The notes below the pieces were generated by a model. The model did not search any database. It was not told the DNA's origin and worked only from the letters and a program-made list of their open reading frames with translations. Of a stretch of DNA of 11,237 nt, positions 6,502 through 11,237 are shown piece after piece. The first letter of the stretch is position 1, and every line of letters begins with the position of its first letter. The position numbers and the translations under genes are program-made. This DNA comes from CAYSHJ01 sp964589725 (GTDB lineage Bacteria > Planctomycetota > Planctomycetia > Planctomycetales > Planctomycetaceae), in contig CAZPUJ010000028.1 of the NCBI GenBank assembly GCA_964589725.1, forward strand, positions 1-11,237. Reading direction: 5' to 3'.

Positions 6502-6671
6502 AAGCACGAAGTCCCAAAAGTGGAATCGAGACCGGACGCGAGACGATCTTCATGCCGAGTTCGTCGGTCTTGCCAATCGTCAGTCCATTCTTCAAGCCGC
6601 CGCCAGCGTCGTTGTCGCAGCCGTCGCGAGCAGAACTGATTCGCGTCAATTCAATCCGGCGAAAAGCGAAC

Positions 6672-7292
6672 TTAGCCCTGATCGCCGTTGAGCGACGTGT
6701 CTTCCACATCCGTCTGACGTTGCAACGGATTGCGGCGTCTCGATTCGTAGTACTGACGAGCGAGTTCGGAAACCGAGGCGCGTTTGCGGCGCGGTTTCGT
6801 GTCGTGCTCGCAGAGGCGGAGCAAGTCATGCGCATTGATGGCGAGCACGAAGTACGCGATCAACGCCTTTTGCCACAGGCCGAAGCTGTGTAACTGGATC
6901 GTCAAGGCGATCACGACCGGCATGAACAAGTGCGCAAACAGCAACCAGCTCTCTTCCTCCAACAGCTTCAAAGCGAAGAACAGCAGCATCCAGCCGAGCA
7001 ACACGAACGAGGCGAACAGATGCCAGCGGTTTCCCGAGTCGGTCAGCGCGACGAATCCGAGCAGCGGCAGCACGGGAACCACGGCGATCAATTCCGACGC
7101 ACGGCGTGTCCGAATCAACGTCCAAATCCAATTCAAGCCGATGAACGCTAACAGGCCAAACAACGCGAAACCCCACGCTCGATACGGCCCGTCGCGAAAC
7201 ATGCTCAGCGGCTTCGCGAACGTCTCCTCCGAGGGTTCGCGCAGGTGCAGTCCGGCCAAAATCAGAAAGAACGCGAGCGAGGCGAGTCTCAT
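6672..7292 (-). CDS. Polytopic membrane protein of unknown function
   Basis: This 206-aa protein is read on the - strand from ATG 7290-7292. About six hydrophobic helices fill residues ~1-150, for example ASLAFFLILAGLHL, WGFALFGLLAFIGL, LFASFVLLGWMLLFFALKLL and ALIAYFVLAINA. A charged cytoplasmic-looking tail follows (KPRRKRASVSELARQYYESR). The hydrophobic composition in one frame and a natural acidic/polar end show that it is coding. I do not recognise the family and see no catalytic motif. It converges on the pilT-like gene and diverges from the toxin-antitoxin block (85 bases apart), so it is a separate transcription unit. No strong ribosome binding site precedes the ATG. Confidence 0.75.
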   Translation of the reverse strand: MRLASLAFFLILAGLHLREPSEETFAKPLSMFRDGPYRAWGFALFGLLAFIGLNWIWTLIRTRRASELIAVVPVLPLLGFVALTDSGNRWHLFASFVLLGWMLLFFALKLLEEESWLLFAHLFMPVVIALTIQLHSFGLWQKALIAYFVLAINAHDLLRLCEHDTKPRRKRASVSELARQYYESRRRNPLQRQTDVEDTSLNGDQG

Positions 7293-7376
7293 GGATCGGT
7301 CTTGATTTCATGCTTTTCGGTTCACGCACCCTGACCGTAGAATACCTCGGCCAGCCCAAACACAGGAGAGTATCGC

Positions 7377-7604
7377 ATGACGACAGTCATTGTTGACCGT
7401 GGACTTCGCGGGAAATTGGGTGATCTCTCGACCACCGTCGAGTTTGTCGACGAGTCCGGATTAGTCCTGGGCTATTTCACGCCCGCAAGCCGCGATGCTT
7501 GGGAGTTCCAACCGTCCGTGTCCGACGAAGAGTTGTTGCGACGGGCGGAAGGCCCTCAGGGACGTCCATTGGCCGAGATTCTGAAAACGCTGGAGTCACG
7601 GTGA
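7377..7604 (+). CDS. Antitoxin-like protein, module 1
   Basis: This 75-aa protein starts at ATG 7377 behind AGGAGA (7363-7368). It is homologous to the protein at 8131-8361. They share MT-V-V near the start, an E-x-G-x2-LGxFxPA segment (~27-37 here), an EEL-RR segment (~51-56) and a C-terminal G-x2-LAEIxKxL helix. This small protein type always appears here directly before a RelE/ParE-like gene, so it is read as the antitoxin, with the N-terminal half perhaps forming a swapped beta fold and the C-terminal helix binding the toxin. It is not one of the standard named antitoxin families that I can identify. TAGAAT at 7338-7343 could be its -10 box. Its stop overlaps the next start (TGATG). Confidence 0.75.
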   Translation: MTTVIVDRGLRGKLGDLSTTVEFVDESGLVLGYFTPASRDAWEFQPSVSDEELLRRAEGPQGRPLAEILKTLESR

Positions 7605-7876
7605 TGAAATGCACCGTCGGCTGGACTCCGCATGCGGAACTGGAACTCACCCGCATGTGGCTCTCCGCGAACGACCGAGCCGCGTTGACCCGGGCCGTCG
7701 AACAGATCGAAGTATGTCTCGCGACCGATCCCGAACACGCTGGCGAGTCGCGCGTGGCCAACCTGCGAATCATGATTGAGCCGCCCGTCGGAGTCGTCTT
7801 CAGCGTTCGCCCCGACGATCGGCTTGTGAAGGTCGTGGAGATCGGTTGGGCACGGCCGCGACGACGTACTGAATAG
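7604..7876 (+). CDS. RelE/ParE-like toxin, module 1
   Basis: This 90-aa protein starts at ATG 7604; the adjacent in-frame GTG at 7601 is an alternative that would give a four-base overlap. The pattern is that of a RelE/ParE fold: an N-terminal strand CTVGWTPHAE, a helical part with AVEQIEVCLATDPEHAGESR, and a C-terminal strand pair GVVFSVRPDDRLVKVVEIGW. It is clearly homologous to the protein at 8358-8612. Members of this fold either cleave mRNA on the ribosome (RelE) or poison gyrase (ParE); the residues seen do not decide between them. Tight overlap with the upstream antitoxin-like gene is typical of type II toxin-antitoxin operons. Confidence 0.75.
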   Translation: MKCTVGWTPHAELELTRMWLSANDRAALTRAVEQIEVCLATDPEHAGESRVANLRIMIEPPVGVVFSVRPDDRLVKVVEIGWARPRRRTE

Positions 7877-7897
7877 GCCCAGGTGCCGCTTTCAGAC

Positions 7898-8038
7898 ATG
7901 GATTTCACGTTCCGCGAATCCGAATGCCAACGCCTTCGTACCATGCGCGACAAGGCGGCCACCGACGGTTCATTTCCGGACGCTCCGCAAGGCAGCGCGT
8001 CACTGAATGACTTGCACGAGCGGCATTGGCTAAGATGA
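7898..8038 (+). CDS. Possible 46-aa ORF between the two modules
   Basis: ATG 7898 to TGA 8036-8038 gives a 46-aa product beginning MDFTFRESECQRLR and ending LNDLHERHWLR. The codons look ordinary for this genome and the residue mix (charged, no long hydrophobic run) is protein-like. However, there is no good ribosome binding site and no family that I know. It lies in the 254-base gap between the toxin-antitoxin modules. It could be a real small protein, a gene remnant or chance. Confidence 0.3.
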   Translation: MDFTFRESECQRLRTMRDKAATDGSFPDAPQGSASLNDLHERHWLR

Positions 8039-8130
8039 TGACTGCTGAGCGTCAATTCAGGCTTGAGTAGGACGTCTCTCGCGGAAATACTGCTGTCGCA
8101 AGAACACGTTTCTTAGTTTGGAGACCAATC

Positions 8131-8361
8131 ATGACCCAAGTGGTCGTCAAAGGTGAACTCAGCGACACATTATCCGGCCTCACAGATCGCTCGGAGCTTC
8201 TGAACGAAAACGGCGAATTGTTAGGAATCTTCATGCCCGCCAAGTTCACCAAGCTCCCCATGTTTGAGGATATCACCGAGGAGGAGCTGCAGCGCCGGCG
8301 ACACCAAAAGGGTGGTTGGACATTGGCGGAGATTTGGAAGTCTTTGGGCGTCACACCATGA
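8131..8361 (+). CDS. Antitoxin-like protein, module 2
   Basis: This is a 76-aa protein from ATG 8131, with TGGAG at 8119-8123 as ribosome binding site. It is a paralogue of the module 1 antitoxin, with ENGELLGIFMPAK (~30-42), ITEEELQRR (~54-62) and WTLAEIWKSLG at the C-terminus. Divergence from module 1 is high outside these anchors, so the pair is an old duplication or two independent acquisitions rather than a recent copy. A weak dyad AAGAA-N5-TTCTT at 8100-8114 lies upstream and could be an operator. Its stop overlaps the toxin start by four bases (ATGA). Confidence 0.75.
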   Translation: MTQVVVKGELSDTLSGLTDRSELLNENGELLGIFMPAKFTKLPMFEDITEEELQRRRHQKGGWTLAEIWKSLGVTP

Positions 8362-8612
8362 GATTCACCGTCGTGTGGACGGACGAGTCCAAGAACGCAC
8401 TCTGCGAACTCTTGATGGCAGTCCCCAATCCGGGTGAATTCTCGCGAGTCGTCAACGCCATCGAAAGCGATCTGGCACGCCGTCCCCAAGACGTGGGTGA
8501 GTCGCGTGACGAACACGTTCGGGCCGTGCTGGAGTCACACATCGGAATCCTGTTTGAAGTGCATCCGGACGATTGCTTAGTTCAAGTACTTCATATTGGC
8601 TGGTTGCCGTAG
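8358..8612 (+). CDS. RelE/ParE-like toxin, module 2
   Basis: This 84-aa protein begins at ATG 8358, overlapping the antitoxin-like stop. It aligns end to end with the module 1 toxin: FTVVWTDESKNAL matches CTVGWTPHAELEL, VVNAIESDLARRPQDVGESR matches AVEQIEVCLATDPEHAGESR, and GILFEVHPDDCLVQVLHIGW matches GVVFSVRPDDRLVKVVEIGW. The shared GESR and PDD-LV residues are the best family anchors. It lacks the basic tail (RPRRRTE) of module 1. Its stop is two bases from the stop of the convergent remnant at 8615-8890, so the 3' ends abut. Confidence 0.75.
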   Translation: MRFTVVWTDESKNALCELLMAVPNPGEFSRVVNAIESDLARRPQDVGESRDEHVRAVLESHIGILFEVHPDDCLVQVLHIGWLP

Positions 8613-8614
8613 CC

Positions 8615-8890
8615 TCACGGCACGAACAGAAACTCCGGGGAATTGATGAGCGTCCAGACCAAGTCTTCTGCCCACTCGCGCCAATCAGCGTTGAGACGAG
8701 ACGTCGCGGGGTCGCCGCGTTCGACTTCTTCGGCGAGGTGGAGCTTTCGTTCGCTGGCTTCGGGCTTGAGGTGATTCGACCAGGACACTCCCGTGTTGCG
8801 GACCGGACGGGAACGACGAAGAGGTCCTGAGCCGGGAACGACTCGGGAGTCGAAGCCGTCTCGCAGCAGATCGCTGATTTGTTTCACCAT
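8615..8890 (-). pseudogene. C-terminal remnant resembling DUF1549/DUF1553 planctomycetal proteins
   Basis: On the - strand the last ~90 codons read into ...VSWSNHLKPEA..., then GDPATSRLNADWREWAEDL, and end WTLINSPEFLFVP. This ending, with a (W/A)-L-NSPEF-(L/V)F-(V)P terminus preceded by an R-DWRE-AEDL segment, is the usual C-terminus of the large secreted DUF1549/DUF1553 proteins that planctomycetes carry in many copies. Those proteins are several hundred residues long. Here nothing upstream (8891-9035) continues the protein in any frame, and the frame beyond ATG 8890 becomes Arg/Ser-rich nonsense. It is therefore most likely the tail of a deleted gene. The family assignment is from memory of the motif. 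Confidence 0.55.
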
Positions 8891-9035
8891 AATTCCAACC
8901 GACTGCTGCCCGACCGATGCCGACCGACAAGACCGGCAAGCGGTCGCTCGGCTTCGCCCGACCATGTCGGCTGGATCGTGTAAACTCCCTCGCTGTCACC
9001 ACCTCCGACTACCAACTTTCTCAAGGACCAATTCC

Positions 9036-9476
9036 ATGAAGACCACTTCTCTCTGCGCAGTTGCATTCCTCTTCGCCATCACTTCCTGGGCGTTTGCGGT
9101 GTCGGTTGATCGCGACATCACGGCGGACTACGTCAAAGCCAATCCCAAGGAATTCACCGTCAGAGTCACCGAAGAAGCGAACGGACTTCTCGCCTTCACC
9201 GTCGTCCTTGAGACGCCAGATCCGCGGTATGTGGTCGCGCATCTCGTCGTCCGCGATTCTGAAAAGATCTACGCGACAAGCGATATGCCTGCCTTCACGA
9301 AGAACCGCTCGAACACCTTCCATTTTTCCGTCCCCCGGGACTTCGTCGCGACTTCCACGTTTTCACTCGGCGTCTCCGGATTCGCGGACTCTGGTGGTGA
9401 AGCTGTTCCTCGTCCGGGAACCATCGAAAACAAATTTCAATTGCTCGACTTCATTCCCAAGAAATTGCAAAAGTAA
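9036..9476 (+). CDS. Small secreted protein of unknown function
   Basis: This 146-aa protein starts at ATG 9036, with AAGGA (9023-9027) upstream. The first ~22 residues form a classical signal peptide (MKTTSLCAVAFLFAITSWAFA), with likely cleavage after the AFA at ~21. The mature part is beta-rich, with alternating strands such as EFTVRVTEE, LLAFTVVLETP, YVVAHLVVRD and NTFHFSVPRD, which suggests a single immunoglobulin-like or similar sandwich domain. It ends in a basic IPKKLQK. No cysteine remains in the mature protein and no catalytic motif is visible. It stands alone, with 145 bases upstream and 201 bases downstream without a gene. I do not recognise the family. Confidence 0.75.
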   Translation: MKTTSLCAVAFLFAITSWAFAVSVDRDITADYVKANPKEFTVRVTEEANGLLAFTVVLETPDPRYVVAHLVVRDSEKIYATSDMPAFTKNRSNTFHFSVPRDFVATSTFSLGVSGFADSGGEAVPRPGTIENKFQLLDFIPKKLQK

Positions 9477-9677
9477 CGTGATGCACTGGATTCGCGATCA
9501 AGTCGATAGTGAAGCCTGATCAAGTCGTCGCGAGTCATTGATCTCAACCAAAGTGATTGACGAATCGCCGTTTCAATGGCAACCTCTCGACATTCACAGG
9601 ATGGAACAGCCCTCAGTGCCGGAACAAGTGTGGTTGCACGCTGCTCAATAAAACCGTTCCGCGACGGAGCACAAGTC

Positions 9678-10142
9678 ATGATGAAGCCAGGCACCTCGCT
9701 GATTCTGACTTTGGAAGCGGGCGCGGTCATCGCCCTCGTTGCGGCCGCCGTGCTGGGCGATGCCACCCTTCAATCGAACGGCCTGCATGTTTCCAAGCTC
9801 GCATACGACCACATCGCTTTCACGATCTTGGCCGTTTGCATTGGCTCGTGCATCCTAGCTGCGGTTCTTCTGGCGCGAGTTGCGAAGTCATGGAACCGTG
9901 TCGAGGCCTTGGGATTTCTCGTTGCCGCTTTGCTCGGATGGCTGGCTGGGTCCGCTTACGCCAACGCCGGCGGACGTGTCACCTTCAACGGCACGAGCAC
10001 GGAGTGGATTGGTTGGTCGGCAACGCTGTGGCTGCTCGCCCTCATGGTGATCTTTGCAGTGCGAGCGTGCCCGTCGCAACGAAATCGCCTTTCCCGGGGC
10101 CTCGCGGCAGGGGCGACTGCCGTTGGCGAACATTTTCGCTAA
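9678..10142 (+). CDS. Four-helix membrane protein of unknown function
   Basis: This is a 154-aa protein from ATG 9678 (a second ATG follows at once). The frame is open back to 9576, but that part has no hydrophobic or protein-like character. Four transmembrane helices are seen at ~8-27, 46-66, 77-95 and 111-128, with short loops and an Arg-rich C-terminal tail. No family or active site is recognised. The end of the gene (10123-10141) contains one of the three BlaI-type operator dyads, and its stop lies seven bases before the blaI -35 box, so BlaI binding may also act on the end of this transcript. A link to the BlaI regulon is possible but unproven. Confidence 0.65.
   Translation: MMKPGTSLILTLEAGAVIALVAAAVLGDATLQSNGLHVSKLAYDHIAFTILAVCIGSCILAAVLLARVAKSWNRVEALGFLVAALLGWLAGSAYANAGGRVTFNGTSTEWIGWSATLWLLALMVIFAVRACPSQRNRLSRGLAAGATAVGEHFR
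10123..10141. promoter_or_regulatory. BlaI-type operator O1
   Basis: TTGGCGAA-CATT-TTCGCTA shares both half-sites exactly with the operator at 10154-10172; only the four central bases differ. It lies inside the last codons of the upstream membrane-protein gene. Its centre is 31 bp (about three helical turns) from the centre of the next site, placing both on the same DNA face. It is probably an auxiliary binding site. Confidence 0.6.
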
Positions 10143-10148
10143 TCGGTG

Positions 10149-10176
10149 TTGTATTGGCGAAAGTCTTCGCTATATT
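10149..10176 (+). promoter_or_regulatory. Promoter of blaI
   Basis: TTGTAT (10149-10154) is a plausible -35 box and TATATT (10171-10176) a good -10 box, with a 16-base spacer. Transcription would begin near 10183, giving a leader of about 70 bases before ATG 10255. The spacer is almost entirely occupied by operator O2, and operator O3 covers the start point, which supports the assignment. Confidence 0.65.
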
Positions 10177-10198
10177 GATTAGCGAAGACTTTCGTCAA
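10154..10198. promoter_or_regulatory. BlaI-type operators O2 and O3
   Basis: Two dyads face each other. O2 is TTGGCGAA-AGTC-TTCGCTA (10154-10172). O3 is the same sequence inverted with one change, TAGCGAA-GACT-TTCGTCAA (10180-10198). Together they form an 18-bp inverted repeat (17 of 18 paired) with a 7-base loop that holds most of the -10 box. BlaI/MecI repressors bind such dyads as dimers, so occupation should block RNA polymerase. Release would follow cleavage triggered by the M56 sensor encoded downstream. Confidence 0.8.
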
Positions 10199-10254
10199 AA
10201 TGCTGTCGCGTCCATGCGGAAGCCGGTGGGCGACATTTGATCCGGAGACTGTCG

Positions 10255-10638
10255 ATGCGCAAATCGAGACCAGTTCAACCCACGCAAGTGGAGTTGCAGA
10301 TTCTGAGAATCCTCTGGGAGCTGGGGCCCAGCCCGGTGCGAGAGATTCATGCTCGACTCAATGCGGACAAGGGGACCATCTACTCCACCACGGGCAAGAT
10401 GCTCTCCGTCATGCTGGAAAAGGGCTTGGTCAGACGTGACGAGAATGCGTCGCCGCTCATCTATCGTGCGGCGTTCTCCCGCGAGACCGCGGGCAAGCGG
10501 ATGCTGAGCGATCTGATCGAAAAGGTCTATGACGGGGCGGCGATGAGTCTGGTACTGCAGGCTTTGGCTTCAACGCAAGCTACAAAACAAGAACTCAACG
10601 AAGTGCGACGGTTTCTCGATCAGATGGAGGGGAAATAA
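10255..10638 (+). CDS. blaI: BlaI/MecI-family transcriptional repressor
   Basis: This is a 127-aa protein, the normal length for the family. ATG 10255 follows CGGAGA (10243-10248) by six bases. Residues ~8-80 form the winged helix: PTQVELQILRILWELGP, then PVREIHARLN, then GTIYSTTGKMLSVMLEKGLV with a short wing around RRDENASPLIYRA. The C-terminal helices (~95-127) are the dimerisation part. In known systems the M56 membrane peptidase senses an envelope signal and causes cleavage of the repressor. Planctomycetes have many such pairs, mostly unrelated to beta-lactamase, so the symbol names the family and not a resistance function. Three matching dyads surround its promoter. The next gene starts three bases after the stop. 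Confidence 0.92.
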   Translation: MRKSRPVQPTQVELQILRILWELGPSPVREIHARLNADKGTIYSTTGKMLSVMLEKGLVRRDENASPLIYRAAFSRETAGKRMLSDLIEKVYDGAAMSLVLQALASTQATKQELNEVRRFLDQMEGK

Positions 10639-10641
10639 GCC

Positions 10642-11237
10642 ATGAACAATTTCCAACTTCCCGCGAATCTTGTGGATCGGCTGGGCTGGGTGCTGGTGCA
10701 TTCGGCTTGGCAATTCGCACTCATTGCGTTGATGGCGTTGCTGCTGATGTCGGTCACTCGGCGATGTTCGGCGGCGAGCCGGTACTGGCTGTTGCTGCTG
10801 GCCCTCGCGGCGATGGTGGCGTCGCCCGTCGTCACGCTGCTCGTCATGCCGGTGGATGTGTCGCTTGTGGCGGCTACGATGACATCGAATCAAACTGGTT
10901 TGGCAATGAACGCGGTGCGACAGGGACGTGATGACGGCACGCTGGCCGGTTTGGCGGCGACGCCCGAACCGCTGGCGAACACACGCCCGGTTGCAGATGT
11001 CGATGCGCGCCAGTTGCCGACGAATTCCACGCCGACTGTTTCGTGGCGATCAACGGTCGAACTTGCTGTACGACCTTGGCTGAGCGCGATCGTGGGAATC
11101 TGGTGCTTCGGTGTTCTGGCGTTTGCCTGGCGACCGCTATTGAGCTGGCGGACCGTGCGTCGCTTGCGGTCGGTCGGCGTTTCGCCGGTTCCGGCCGCCA
11201 TTGCGACGATGCTGGAGCAGACATCCCAAAGGCTGCG
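10642..11237 (+). CDS. M56/BlaR1-family membrane sensor peptidase (5' part)
   Basis: The first 198 codons are seen and the frame is still open at the right edge. ATG 10642 has a strong ribosome binding site GGAGGGGA inside the end of blaI (10626-10633). Helix 1 (~16-37, containing WVLVHSAWQFALIALMALLL) includes the HSxWQ signature of M56 proteins. Helix 2 (~47-70) reads SRYWLLLLALAAMVASPVVT. After a Pro/Thr-rich extracytoplasmic loop a third helix (AIVGIWCFGVLAFAW, ~150-165) leads to the conserved WRTVRRLRS linker. The zinc-binding HExxH motif would lie beyond the window. It is expected to cleave, or trigger cleavage of, the BlaI repressor encoded upstream. The inducing signal is unknown. Confidence 0.88.
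   Translation, partial: MNNFQLPANLVDRLGWVLVHSAWQFALIALMALLLMSVTRRCSAASRYWLLLLALAAMVASPVVTLLVMPVDVSLVAATMTSNQTGLAMNAVRQGRDDGTLAGLAATPEPLANTRPVADVDARQLPTNSTPTVSWRSTVELAVRPWLSAIVGIWCFGVLAFAWRPLLSWRTVRRLRSVGVSPVPAAIATMLEQTSQRL

Noticed and set aside
6500..6671. Possible coding remnant on the - strand ending in ...VSRPVSIPLLGLRA
   Set aside because: The residue pattern and codons look mildly coding, but there is no credible start or family. The frame upstream overlaps the end of the membrane-protein gene in a different frame. It is left as an uncertain remnant and not annotated.
7338..7343. TAGAAT as a full promoter for toxin-antitoxin module 1
   Set aside because: A convincing -35 box at 16-18 bases upstream is missing, so it is mentioned only as a possible -10 and not annotated as a promoter.
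8793..9035. N-terminal extension of the secreted-protein gene
   Set aside because: The frame is open upstream, but the residues are Arg/Ser/Pro-rich nonsense. The signal peptide begins exactly at ATG 9036 behind a ribosome binding site.
10214..10240. Leader-peptide-like ORF MRKPVGDI before blaI
   Set aside because: It lies in the predicted leader and ends just before the blaI ribosome binding site. It has no ribosome binding site of its own and no codon feature suggesting attenuation.

Overview
The window looks like a chromosomal stretch of a planctomycete. This rests on GC-rich coding sequence, a gene set typical of that phylum (a Ycf46-type AAA ATPase cluster, a BlaI/M56 pair, a remnant resembling DUF1549/DUF1553 proteins) and many short GC-rich inverted repeats between and inside genes. 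It is an inference from gene content, since no rRNA or other marker gene is present.

Positions 1-6462 are all on the + strand. A partial radical SAM gene enters from the left edge. It is followed by a small unknown protein translationally coupled (ATGA) to a Ycf46-like AAA+ ATPase. Next come a membrane-tethered protein with a DUF1257/Ycf35-like C-terminus, a DUF2997 protein, a zinc-ribbon membrane protein carrying what looks like a catalytically dead signal-peptidase (S26) fold, a TPR protein, and a PilT/GspE-family secretion ATPase coupled to the TPR gene by a GTGA overlap. I read 608-6462 as one functional cluster, probably one or two transcripts, interrupted by repeat elements at 797-846, 3071-3204 and 3436-3516. 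Two ATPases of different families beside two conserved small proteins, a membrane receptor-like protein and a TPR adaptor is the strongest candidate here for an undescribed multi-protein system. Its function cannot be read from the sequence.

Positions 6672-7292 hold a polytopic membrane protein on the - strand. From 7377 to 8612 there are two tandem paralogous modules, each a ~75-aa antitoxin-like protein overlapping a RelE/ParE-like toxin, with a possible 46-aa ORF between them. At 8615-8890, on the - strand and directly abutting the second toxin, lies the C-terminal end of a large planctomycetal protein family without its body, which I call a pseudogene remnant.

The right end contains a small secreted protein, a four-helix membrane protein, and a BlaI-type repressor followed by the start of an M56/BlaR1-type membrane sensor peptidase that runs off the window. 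The blaI promoter is overlapped by a clear set of three near-identical dyads, TTGGCGAA-N4-TTCGCTA. One lies in the end of the upstream gene, one between -35 and -10, and one at the transcription start, so autorepression is very likely.
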